Of a DNA stretch of 64,000 bases, positions 1 through 6,730 are shown in pieces. The stretch's first letter is position 1, and each line of letters opens with the position of its first letter. Below the pieces are notes generated by a model that was not told the DNA's origin, searched no databases, and worked only from the letters and a program-made list of their open reading frames with translations. The position numbers and the translations under genes were made by a program. The DNA is from an uncultured Collinsella sp. (GTDB lineage Bacteria; Actinomycetota; Coriobacteriia; Coriobacteriales; Coriobacteriaceae), in assembly GCA_900540895.1 (NCBI GenBank), contig UQHV01000009.1, positions 18,688 to 82,687 of the forward strand. The letters are read 5' to 3'.

Positions 1-831
1 AGGCTTTCGAAGGCGGACTTTAACGATATTCCCTCAGGCGATACCGTGCAGACCTTCTCGCTGGTTGATGACCAGATCCCCGCCCTGGAGGATGAGGGCC
101 TCGCCGCGCTCCAAGATGCCCTTGATCAGGCCAAGGAATTGGGCGATGTGGGCGTGGTGTTCTACGACCTGTCAAGTGGCAAGGGCGTGACGTATAACGC
201 CGATGTCGAGGTTTACGGTGCGAGTAGTTATAAGGCGCTCTATGTGCTCTACGTCTGTGAATCCCTGGTCGAGACAGGGCAAGTATCGCTCGATGATACT
301 CTGGGCACCTATGGCGGCTACAGTATGGGCTGGCTGACGGTTCGCGAACTCATCGAGGCCTCGGTCGTTAATTCGGACAACGATTCGTTTATTGCGTTAC
401 GCGCGGCGTTTGACCGTGTCGGTTACGAGGATTGGATTGTCGGTCTTGGCATCGATTACGATACCGCACTCGATCCGATGAGTGATTTTCCCACTTATTG
501 CCCGCGCACCTCGGCCAAGTTGTGGCGCGAGATGGGTGAGTATTTGAGCAGGGGCAGTGAGACCTCCCAGTGGTTATCTGAACTGCTGTCATCAACATCG
601 CGCTCATTTATCCGTGATGGCATTGCGGACGACCAAGCCTTGGTGCGCAACAAGGCAGGCTGGATTAGCGAGGATGGTTGCTATTCGACATGCGATGCGG
701 GCCTTATCGACATCGATGGCCGTACCTATGTCATGAGCGTCATGACATCGATGCCGTGGAGCGACCGCTCGAGCGAGGTTACGGCTGCGATTGCAAAGGC
801 TCTGTTTGATACGCGAGCTGCACTGGCCTAG
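1..831 (+). CDS. Serine hydrolase, class A beta-lactamase-like (5' end outside window)
   Basis: The reading frame is open from the first base of the window, so the start codon probably lies upstream; a GTG at 46 is only an internal candidate. The protein shows the order of motifs of the beta-lactamase/DD-peptidase fold: an SxxK motif (Ser codon 223-225, Lys codon 232-234), an SDN motif at 373-381, and a KAG triad near 651 in place of the usual KTG. By family knowledge, the serine attacks beta-lactams or peptidoglycan peptides. No signal peptide can be judged because the N-terminus is missing. In Gram-positives such proteins are often exported and of unproven substrate, so calling it a resistance gene would go too far. 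It stands alone ahead of mtnN, about 80 bases away. Confidence 0.8.
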   Translation, partial: RLSKADFNDIPSGDTVQTFSLVDDQIPALEDEGLAALQDALDQAKELGDVGVVFYDLSSGKGVTYNADVEVYGASSYKALYVLYVCESLVETGQVSLDDTLGTYGGYSMGWLTVRELIEASVVNSDNDSFIALRAAFDRVGYEDWIVGLGIDYDTALDPMSDFPTYCPRTSAKLWREMGEYLSRGSETSQWLSELLSSTSRSFIRDGIADDQALVRNKAGWISEDGCYSTCDAGLIDIDGRTYVMSVMTSMPWSDRSSEVTAAIAKALFDTRAALA

Positions 832-838
832 CGTGTTC

Positions 839-871
839 GTTTGACGAGGTCAAACAAAATGCTGGTACCAT
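839..871 (+). promoter_or_regulatory. Possible promoter/dyad ahead of mtnN
   Basis: A dyad GTTTGAC-GAG-GTCAAAC (839-855) contains TTGACG (841-846), a fair -35 box. A weak -10 candidate, TACCAT, lies at 866-871 after a 19-base spacer. The position, 40-70 bases before the mtnN start, suits a promoter, but the -10 is poor and the spacer long. Confidence 0.3.
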
Positions 872-909
872 ACCGTGGTTGAGAATTTCGTATAGGTTTG
901 GGGAATGGC

Positions 910-1650
910 ATGGCTACCATCGCGATTATCGGCGCACTCGAAAAAGAGATCATGCAGATTAAGGAAGAGCTGAGTAACGTTTGCATGGTACAGGAGGCGG
1001 GCTTGAACGTTGTGACCGGCGGGCTCGATGGTCTGTCGATTGTCGCCACGACGGCGGGCATGGGCACGGTAAACGCTGCCGCCGCAACACAGCACCTCAT
1101 TAGCAAGTATGCTCCGCAGGCAGTTGTGCTTTCGGGTATCGCGGGCGGTTTGAACCCCAAGCTCCATATCGACGACGTGGTCATCGGCAAACGCCTGCGC
1201 TATCTGGATACCGATACCGCGCTTATCGCCGAGTCTGCACCGGGGCTCGAGGAGTTTGGCTCGACGCCTGCGCTGGTCGATATTGCTGCCGATGTGCTTG
1301 CTGAGCGTGGCTTTGTCAACGTTTCGACAAATGCAGCCGCTTCGAACGAGGGAGCCAAACAATTCCTGGTCGGCACGATTGCCACGGGCAACCGCTTTGT
1401 GGCGGGCGCCGCCATGCGCAACGACGCTATCGAGGCGACGCACGCCGATTGTGTCGGCATGGAGGGCGCGGCAATTGCTCATGTCGCAACTAAAAATGGT
1501 GTCGATTGCCTGGTGCTGCGCGCTATCAGCGATAATTGTGACGAGGCGTACGATGCGATTTGCGACCGCGAGTTCGACCTGTTCGAGTATGCCCGTACCG
1601 CGAGTGGCATTACGCTCGATATCGTTCGCCGTATCGCTGCTATCTATTAG
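910..1650 (+). CDS. mtnN: 5'-methylthioadenosine/S-adenosylhomocysteine nucleosidase
   Basis: Hydrolyses MTA and SAH (and 5'-deoxyadenosine) to adenine plus the thioribose or ribosyl compound, in cytosolic methionine salvage and SAM by-product removal. The N-terminus (IAIIGALEKEI) carries the family's catalytic glutamate region. SGIAGGL near residue 80, GMEGAA near 184 and the SDN near 208, with the catalytic aspartate, are the purine nucleoside phosphorylase-fold signatures. The length of 246 residues is slightly above the usual ~230. I chose the ATG at 910, with GGGGAA just upstream; an in-frame TTG at 898 is possible. engB follows after 37 bases on the same strand, so the two may be co-transcribed. 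Confidence 0.93.
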   Translation: MATIAIIGALEKEIMQIKEELSNVCMVQEAGLNVVTGGLDGLSIVATTAGMGTVNAAAATQHLISKYAPQAVVLSGIAGGLNPKLHIDDVVIGKRLRYLDTDTALIAESAPGLEEFGSTPALVDIAADVLAERGFVNVSTNAAASNEGAKQFLVGTIATGNRFVAGAAMRNDAIEATHADCVGMEGAAIAHVATKNGVDCLVLRAISDNCDEAYDAICDREFDLFEYARTASGITLDIVRRIAAIY

Positions 1651-1687
1651 CGCGTTTTTTGTAAGAACCTACGACCAAGGAGTGTCC

Positions 1688-2278
1688 ATGGCCGATTCCA
1701 TTAACTACCAGCTTGCCAAGTTCGTTGCCAGCTATGGCAAGGTTTCGCAGATTCCCGAGTCCACCTGCCCCGAGGTGAGCTTCGTCGGCCGCTCCAACGT
1801 GGGCAAGTCGTCGATCATGAACAAGCTTTTTGGCCGCAAAAATCTCGTCAAGGTTTCGAGCACGCCGGGAAAGACGAGCAACATCAACTTCTTCGAGGCC
1901 GACGACGTGCACTTCGTCGACCTGCCGGGTTATGGTTTCGCCCGTCGTTCCAAGGCCGAGCGCGACCGTTGGGCAGAACTTATCGGCGACTTCTTCGACT
2001 CGGAGCGCAGCTTTAACCTGGTCGTGTCGCTGGTGGATATTCGTCACGACCCGAGCAAGCTCGACCATGACATGATCGACTACCTGCAGGGCAACGAGTT
2101 CAACTTTATCGTCTGCCTTACCAAGGCCGACAAGCTCAGCCGCACCCAGCAGGCCCGCCAGGCAGCAGCCATCAAAAAACAGCTCAACGTCCCGGCCGAA
2201 AACGTGATCATCACAAGCTCCCAGACCGGTACCGGCATCGACGAACTCAAAAAGCGCATCGCCGAGGCCTGCCTCTAG
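1688..2278 (+). CDS. engB: Ribosome biogenesis GTPase EngB/YsxC
   Basis: Circularly ordinary TrmE-Era-EngA-EngB-family GTPase of 196 residues, the normal family size. All G boxes are readable: G1 GRSNVGKSS near residue 34, G2 TPGKTSNINFF, G3 DLPGYGFA near 77, G4 TKADKL near 145 and G5 SSQTGTGIDEL near 172. By family knowledge it acts in late assembly of the 50S ribosomal subunit and in cell-cycle progression. The start is the ATG at 1688, because AAGGAG lies 5 bases upstream. The open frame extends much further 5', but that part overlaps mtnN in another frame and is not protein-like. Confidence 0.95.
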   Translation: MADSINYQLAKFVASYGKVSQIPESTCPEVSFVGRSNVGKSSIMNKLFGRKNLVKVSSTPGKTSNINFFEADDVHFVDLPGYGFARRSKAERDRWAELIGDFFDSERSFNLVVSLVDIRHDPSKLDHDMIDYLQGNEFNFIVCLTKADKLSRTQQARQAAAIKKQLNVPAENVIITSSQTGTGIDELKKRIAEACL

Positions 2279-2314
2279 TAAGGGCTCTTGGCAGGCAATA
2301 GTTTGCATCTATCT

Positions 2315-2361
2315 ATATCACCCCAGTGATAGTTATTGGTACACTATCACTGGGGTGATAT
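2315..2361 (+). promoter_or_regulatory. Tandem-dyad operator of the DUF3990/HTH module
   Basis: Two 19-base arms (2315-2333 and 2343-2361) are perfect inverted copies with a 9-base spacer. Each arm is itself a dyad, TATCAC-CCCA-GTGATA at 2316-2331 and TATCAC-TGGG-GTGATA at 2345-2360, centres 29 bases apart. The second ends 8 bases before the GGAGG ribosome binding site of the next gene. This fits two operator sites for the HTH protein encoded downstream; autoregulation is inference. Confidence 0.7.
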
Positions 2362-2379
2362 TTTTGTTTGGAGGTCGAT

Positions 2380-3063
2380 ATGGAGCTTTGGCACGGGTCG
2401 GAGGTTGTTGTCGAGCATCCGTCGTTGGATAAATGCAGACAATTCAATGACTATGGGTGTGGGTTTTATTGCACGCCACATGAGGAAATGGCAATGGAGT
2501 GGGCATGTCGGACTGAGTCTGATGGCATTGCAAATCGATATGAGCTCGATATGGATGGTCTCGCAGTCTTGGATTTGGAGTCCGGGGAGTTTTCAATTCT
2601 CAATTGGCTTGCGATTTTGGCTAACAATAGGGAGTTCAATGTTTCGACACCGCTGGCGCGCGAAGGACTTCGCTATCTGCTGGATAACTGCCTGATTGAT
2701 ATTTCTCCCTATGACGTAATTCGAGGTTATCGCGCCGACGACTCCTATTTTTCGTTTGCAAGACAGTTTGTCAGCGGCATGATCTCGCTCAGGCAGCTGC
2801 AACGTATCATGCGCTTGGGTGATTTGGGTATCCAATATGCTCTTATGAGCGAGTGCGCATTTTCGGCGATAAGATTCTGCGATTGGAAGCAGGCTTTGGG
2901 GTCTGAGTTTTATCCCAAGCGTTTTGAGCGAGAGCAGAATGCTCGACGCAAATACTTGGATACGGTTAACGGGTTCGATTCCGAAGGTATCGACATTAGG
3001 GATTTAATGGCAGGGAGGGTTGATTTAAATGATCCAAGAGTTAACGGATTGTGGGCCGAGTAG
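2380..3063 (+). CDS. DUF3990 protein, putative ADP-ribosyltransferase-like toxin
   Basis: A 227-residue protein. Its first 45 residues (LWHGSE near the start, then DYGCGFYCT about 25 residues on, then EMAMEWA) match the DUF3990 pattern, a family placed in the ADP-ribosyltransferase-like fold group. The N-terminal His-Gly-Ser would sit where ART enzymes bind NAD. The start is the ATG at 2380, with GGAGG at 2370-2374. Its end overlaps the next gene by 35 bases, indicating translational coupling to an HTH partner. The arrangement of operator, candidate toxin and DNA-binding partner resembles a type II toxin-antitoxin module, but toxicity and NAD use are inferred from family and context only. Codon use is more AT-rich than in flanking genes, suggesting horizontal transfer. 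Confidence 0.75.
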   Translation: MELWHGSEVVVEHPSLDKCRQFNDYGCGFYCTPHEEMAMEWACRTESDGIANRYELDMDGLAVLDLESGEFSILNWLAILANNREFNVSTPLAREGLRYLLDNCLIDISPYDVIRGYRADDSYFSFARQFVSGMISLRQLQRIMRLGDLGIQYALMSECAFSAIRFCDWKQALGSEFYPKRFEREQNARRKYLDTVNGFDSEGIDIRDLMAGRVDLNDPRVNGLWAE

Positions 3064-3727
3064 GACATATCCCGTCTACTACCTTGAGGATGCAATGAAC
3101 AACCTTGGCGACTGCTTTGACTATGCCGTGAACGACTATGGAGCGGAAGGGTCCGAGGTCGCTGAGCTCTTTTGCCTGAGCGGTGTAGCTCGCGAGTTCG
3201 AACGCGGCAACGCATGGGTCGTATCGGGAAAATCAGGTGTTGAGCTGTTCGCACTTATCGCCGAAAGGTCGAGATATCAAAGCGGGTCTATACCGGACCG
3301 CACCTATCGTTTTGAGAAGACGCCGGAGTATTGGACAGGCTGGATATTGGCATATCTGCAATGGCGTCTGGGCGAGTCTTTCGAAGACCTGCTGCATGTC
3401 GTTCCGTTCGATGCGCTGTGCAATATGTATTACCCCTGGCACGAAGCCTCAGAGGAGCGTGTGGCGCGTCTTGTTTGCGATATAGCGAAGAAAACACCTC
3501 GTCAAACCAAACTGGCGCTAGCAAGGAAGAGGCTTAAGAAAACCCAGCAAGACCTGGCATACGAATCGGGCGTATCACTCCGCTCAATCCAAATGTACGA
3601 ACAGCGCCAGAGAAACATCAATGAAGCCTCAGTAACAACCGTAAGAGCTATAGCAAAAGCCCTCCACTGCAATATCGAAGACCTCCTAGAACCAGTTTTC
3701 GAATACAAAGAAACCAGCGCCGCCTAA
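3029..3727 (+). CDS. HTH partner of the DUF3990 protein (DUF3791-like plus XRE), putative antitoxin
   Basis: A 232-residue protein in three parts. Residues ~25-75 (EVAELFCLSG...GKSGVELF) resemble DUF3791-type small partners of DUF3990 proteins. Residues ~95-150 hold a Trp/Tyr-rich segment (EYWTGWILAYLQWRLG). Residues ~155-215 form an XRE/Cro helix-turn-helix (KKTQQDLAYESGVSLRSIQMYE). This couples a possible toxin-neutralising part to a DNA-binding part. The start is the ATG at 3029, with GGGAGG at 3012-3017, overlapping the end of the upstream gene; an ATG at 3095 is a weaker alternative. The protein is the natural candidate to bind the tandem dyads at 2315-2361. The antitoxin role is inferred from gene order and domain pairing. 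Confidence 0.75.
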   Translation: MIQELTDCGPSRTYPVYYLEDAMNNLGDCFDYAVNDYGAEGSEVAELFCLSGVAREFERGNAWVVSGKSGVELFALIAERSRYQSGSIPDRTYRFEKTPEYWTGWILAYLQWRLGESFEDLLHVVPFDALCNMYYPWHEASEERVARLVCDIAKKTPRQTKLALARKRLKKTQQDLAYESGVSLRSIQMYEQRQRNINEASVTTVRAIAKALHCNIEDLLEPVFEYKETSAA

Positions 3728-3849
3728 AGGGGATTTTGGCCACTGATTGCTCAACTTGTGGTTCACCAAGGGCAATTTGAGCAGCGAAGCCGGCTGCTCG
3801 TTGGGGCGTGCAGGCCTTGTTGATATTTAAATCCGCTTTCATATTGAAA

Positions 3850-3881
3850 TGCCCCGCCAAGCTAAAGTGCTCGGCGGGGCA
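3850..3881. terminator. Bidirectional terminator hairpin between convergent genes
   Basis: TGCCCCGCC (3850-3858) pairs with GGCGGGGCA (3873-3881) around a 14-base loop, followed on the + strand by AATTTT. It lies between the convergent HTH gene and the minus-strand gene ending at 3964. Confidence 0.65.
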
Positions 3882-3963
3882 ATTTTCGATTAACGATGCT
3901 GCCAGGGGTTGAGTTTTAATATGTCGCGAGTAAGAGGCGTCTGAATTTAGTAATCGAAGGAAA

Positions 3964-4977
3964 TTATTCAATTCGAGCGCTTAGCCAGTACTCTCCATTC
4001 GAAGCTACGATTGCGTACGTAATTCCATTTTTGACAGTTGGCGTATCTACGCAGGCAGCACCAACTTCCTTGGCGTCTGAAAACGAAAGTGTTGGATCGA
4101 TTGCTTGTATAGTTGCCAATGCTGTCGCCGCGGCATAGTCGGAGTTCTCGAAGTACATGACTATGTTTTTGAAGCAGTTTTCGGATCCAAGATAGCTGAG
4201 TAGCACCGGGTTACTCGAGTCCGAAAAGAAGCCTCCAATACCGGCAATCTTTGAACCGTTTTTGATCTGAAGTTCGAGCCCCATGCCGCTATCGTCTAGT
4301 TCGTAATCCGCATTCATGCTGCTGCAATTGGGGATATTGGAGAATTCCTCGTTAAGTCGATCAATAAAGCCTTCAGGTGAAATTGAAAACTTTCCGTCGC
4401 CAAGAAAAGATGTGATTTCCTTCTCGTTGCGGGTGTCAACGACCTCTCCGCATCTCTCGCATTCTCGTATTTCCTTCGAAGTGGCATCTACGTAGTCGAC
4501 TTCTTTGGTCCACGAGCCCGGTTGGTGTCCGAGTGGCTCCCCTTTCGTTTTGCCGCAACGCTGGCAGGTCTTCGGTGTCGTACAAGTTGCTTCTTCCCAT
4601 TCGTGCCCGAGAGGTTCTCCCTCGGTTTTGCCGCAACTTTTGCATACACGAGGGCTAGTGCAGGTTGCATTGGCCCATAGTTTGTGGCTACAAAACAATT
4701 GAGGAAACAGCATGGGCAAACTGAAGATGATGACAACTGCCACGGCAGCTGCGATTGCCGCTCTTTTTTTATTGCCTAATTTATGAATGGCCCGCGTTAG
4801 AAGTGAGTCGTTTTCTTCATTTTTGCGTGCGCCGTCATCTTCGTTTGATGGCGGAATTTCAGAGGAGGGGGTGTCGCTAGCGCCATCAGAAAACTGCTCG
4901 GCTTTGAAATCTGGTTTCCGCTCGTCGGACTCGCTGAGCGCCTTTTCCTCGTCGGGCTCCTTCATCTCGTCATTCAT
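3964..4977 (-). CDS. Membrane-anchored Cys/His-repeat protein, function unknown
   Basis: A 337-residue protein. Residues 1-70 are acidic, low-complexity and presumably cytoplasmic. One membrane helix covers ~72-94. Outside it come two repeats of about 26 residues, each a cysteine, CxxCGKTxGEPLGH (Cys 96-115, then 132-141), plus a third partial CxxC at 173-176. Such Cys/His repeats are common in surface proteins of gut Firmicutes and Actinobacteria and may bind a metal. The C-terminal ~150 residues form a separate soluble domain I do not recognise. GGAAGGAG lies just upstream of the ATG at 4977. The gene diverges from the small XRE gene at 5078, whose operator lies between them, so that regulator may also control this gene. 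Confidence 0.65.
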   Translation of the reverse strand: MNDEMKEPDEEKALSESDERKPDFKAEQFSDGASDTPSSEIPPSNEDDGARKNEENDSLLTRAIHKLGNKKRAAIAAAVAVVIIFSLPMLFPQLFCSHKLWANATCTSPRVCKSCGKTEGEPLGHEWEEATCTTPKTCQRCGKTKGEPLGHQPGSWTKEVDYVDATSKEIRECERCGEVVDTRNEKEITSFLGDGKFSISPEGFIDRLNEEFSNIPNCSSMNADYELDDSGMGLELQIKNGSKIAGIGGFFSDSSNPVLLSYLGSENCFKNIVMYFENSDYAAATALATIQAIDPTLSFSDAKEVGAACVDTPTVKNGITYAIVASNGEYWLSARIE

Positions 4978-5050
4978 GTTTATCGAGGCTCCTTCCTAGC
5001 TATGAATCTGCGATGGGCATTTTTGATAAGCGGAATGGCTGGTGACATAA

Positions 5051-5073
5051 ATATATCCCAGTTTGGGATATAT
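5051..5073 (+). promoter_or_regulatory. Dyad operator upstream of the XRE regulator
   Basis: ATATATCCCA (5051-5060) and TGGGATATAT (5064-5073) form a perfect 10-base dyad with a 3-base spacer, ending 5 bases before the ATG at 5078. It sits in the divergent gap with the gene starting at 4977. Typical position for autoregulation by a small XRE repressor. Confidence 0.65.
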
Positions 5074-5077
5074 CAAA

Positions 5078-5341
5078 ATGGAATATAGCGTAAACGGCAT
5101 GAACGTTGATGCTAACAGGACATGCGGAAAATGCCTTTCCCAGATTCGTCGGGAGCAAGGTATCACTCAGGTTGAACTCGCAAAGAAACTGGGGGTACCT
5201 CAATCGTTCATCTCAAAGGTCGAGACCGGGGAACGCAGCCTTAGGGTTTATGAGCAGTTTGTCTATGCGGATGCACTCGGAATTACTGCTGAGACGCTAG
5301 TACGTAAACTAGGGGCTGTTTTGAGTAGCGAAGATAATTAG
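5078..5341 (+). CDS. Small XRE-family transcriptional regulator
   Basis: An 87-residue protein that is almost entirely one Cro/C1-type helix-turn-helix (RREQGITQVELAKKLGVPQ near residues 25-45, then SFISKVETGERSL). It has no sensory or dimerisation extension beyond a short tail. I chose the ATG at 5078; only GGGA inside the dyad at 5065-5068 could serve as ribosome binding site, so operator occupancy and translation may interfere. An ATG at 5099 is an alternative without a visible ribosome binding site. No partner gene follows: the next ~160 bases up to 5500 hold nothing I recognise. Likely represses itself and perhaps the divergent Cys/His-repeat gene. Confidence 0.8.
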   Translation: MEYSVNGMNVDANRTCGKCLSQIRREQGITQVELAKKLGVPQSFISKVETGERSLRVYEQFVYADALGITAETLVRKLGAVLSSEDN

Positions 5342-5500
5342 ATGACGTCACGCATCGATCATCAATTAGAAATTAAAACAGAGCTATAGGGCGAATGAGA
5401 TGCTGGGAAGTGCGCCTTTATCAAATAGAAGCCAAAAAATCAGCCCGGCGACTTTCCAGAGCGTAGGTTCCTGTAGCCGCCGCCAGCGACGTTAACGTAG

Positions 5501-5623
5501 GGGAGGCCAGGGGCTTTGCCCCCAAATCTTTCCGCAGGACGGCAGGACCCCCGCCGCACGAAGTGCGCAGCGGGGGTCCTGCCATGTCCGAGGACGATTT
5601 GGGGGCAAAGCCCCTGGCCTCCT
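5501..5623 (-). repeat. Two-storey 3' hairpin element, copy A (after thrB)
   Basis: The outer arms 5503-5528 and 5596-5621 are perfect 26-base inverted copies. The inner arms 5541-5554 and 5570-5583 are a perfect 14-base pair topped by CGCAC-GAA-GTGCG. Between the helices lie two 12-base segments (5529-5540 and 5584-5595) identical to those of the copy at 18498. Read on the thrB strand they are GTCCTCGGACAT and GTCCTGCGGAAA, and GGAC/GTCC can extend the inner helix. The element begins 22 bases after the thrB stop and lacks a T-run, so it is not a standard terminator. Confidence 0.85.
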
Positions 5624-5645
5624 CGGCGGGTATACGGGGTGGCGA

Positions 5646-6527
5646 CTACAGGTATTCGATCTGGGCGCCTTCCGTGTCGCACGTCAGAATGTGCGTCTCA
5701 CACTTGGGGAACTGCTCGCGCAGCTTGACCTGCAGGAATTTTGCCACGATGGTGTCGTCGGTCACAGCCATAAGGGTCGAGCCCGAACCGCTGATCCAGA
5801 TGGTCTTGGCACCGCCGTTAAGGCAGGTGTCGCGCACAGCGTTGTAGTCGGGAATCAGGCGGCGACGATAGGGCTCCTGAATGCGGTCGTCATTAGCGGC
5901 GGCAATCAGGTCCAGGTCACCAGTCTCCAAGCCGCGCGTCATGCCGGCGATGCGGCCCATCTGCCACACGGCGGTGGAGAGTGGAATCTCCTGCGGCACA
6001 ACCTTGCGCGCCTCGCTCGTATGTACCTCGTAAGGTGGAATCACGGTAATAAAACGCAGGCGATCGCTCACCTCGTAGCGCAGGCACTGGGGGAGCGAAT
6101 CGGTCGGCGTAAAGGAACAGACGGCGCCGCCCAGGATAGCGGGGGCGACGTTATCGGGGTGGCCCTCGACCTCGGTGGCAATGCGGACGAGCTCAGCGCG
6201 GTCGACGGTGTGGCCCGTCAACGCGGCGGCGGCCATAATGCCGGCGACGACGCAGGTGGAGCTGGAGCCCAGGCCACGGGCGACGGGAACGTCAGTCTGA
6301 ATGTCGATGGCAACGGGGAAGGCCGGCTCGCCCCATGCGGCCAGTGCATCCACAAAGCTCACGTAGACTAGGTTGTTCTCGTTTTGGAACTCTTCGGGGC
6401 ATCCGGTGATGGTGAGTTTGTCGGCGCGCTCAAAGGTAAAGTGCGAGTAGAGGCTGACGGCCATGCCGAGGGTGTCGTAGCCGATGCCTAAGTTTGCGCT
6501 CGTGGCTGGGACAGTGATCTTGATCAT
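5646..6527 (-). CDS. thrB: Homoserine kinase
   Basis: Phosphorylates homoserine to O-phosphohomoserine with ATP, the step before threonine synthase. It is a GHMP-family kinase of 293 residues (normal ~300). The N-terminal PATSANLGIGYDTLG and the nucleotide loop VARGLGSSSTCVVAG near residue 85 are the family signatures, and a glycine-rich WISGSGSTLMA motif lies near residue 250. The start ATG at 6527 is preceded by AGGAGG-like sequence on the minus strand. It lies 203 bases downstream of thrC on the same strand, but a hairpin terminator and a long inverted repeat separate the two, so coupling of their expression is uncertain. A large structured element follows its stop codon. Confidence 0.95.
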   Translation of the reverse strand: MIKITVPATSANLGIGYDTLGMAVSLYSHFTFERADKLTITGCPEEFQNENNLVYVSFVDALAAWGEPAFPVAIDIQTDVPVARGLGSSSTCVVAGIMAAAALTGHTVDRAELVRIATEVEGHPDNVAPAILGGAVCSFTPTDSLPQCLRYEVSDRLRFITVIPPYEVHTSEARKVVPQEIPLSTAVWQMGRIAGMTRGLETGDLDLIAAANDDRIQEPYRRRLIPDYNAVRDTCLNGGAKTIWISGSGSTLMAVTDDTIVAKFLQVKLREQFPKCETHILTCDTEGAQIEYL

Positions 6528-6540
6528 GTGAGTCCTCCTG

Positions 6541-6652
6541 GCGTGCCTGGCTGTTTAGTTCGCTGCTCGGGCAGTCCTGCGCAAGACGGAAAGCACATTA
6601 AGTGCTTTCCTTTGCGTGCGGAACTCGCGACGAACTAAACAGCCAGGCACGC
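6541..6652. repeat. Long inverted repeat between thrC and thrB
   Basis: The 22-base arms 6541-6562 and 6631-6652 are perfect inverted copies. Inside, GGAAAGCAC (6588-6596) and GTGCTTTCC (6602-6610) form a second hairpin. The element fills most of the thrC-thrB gap and covers the region just before the thrB ribosome binding site. Confidence 0.75.
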
Positions 6653-6698
6653 TGTGCGCGTTCGTCATCATCCCGGGGGTTATCTGATGAAAGAAGGT

Positions 6699-6718
6699 GC
6701 GCCGGCTTTCGCCGGCGC
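6699..6718 (-). terminator. Hairpin terminator after thrC
   Basis: GCGCCGGC (6699-6706) and GCCGGCGC (6711-6718) pair around a 4-base loop, 12 bases after the thrC stop. The downstream tail on the minus strand is only moderately T-rich (CCTTCTTTC). Confidence 0.6.
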
Positions 6719-6730
6719 TTAATAAGGGAT

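Noticed and set aside
1..831. True class A beta-lactamase resistance gene
   Set aside because: The triad is KAG and no omega-loop Glu motif could be placed with confidence; many Gram-positive serine hydrolases share these motifs without conferring resistance.
2315..5341. Prophage or integrated element with att sites
   Set aside because: The patch is AT-richer and accessory in character, but I found no integrase, tRNA end or direct repeats bounding it.
5501..5623. Ordinary rho-independent terminator of thrB
   Set aside because: The element is 121-123 bases, has two separate long helices with conserved internal loops, and is not followed by a T-run on either strand.
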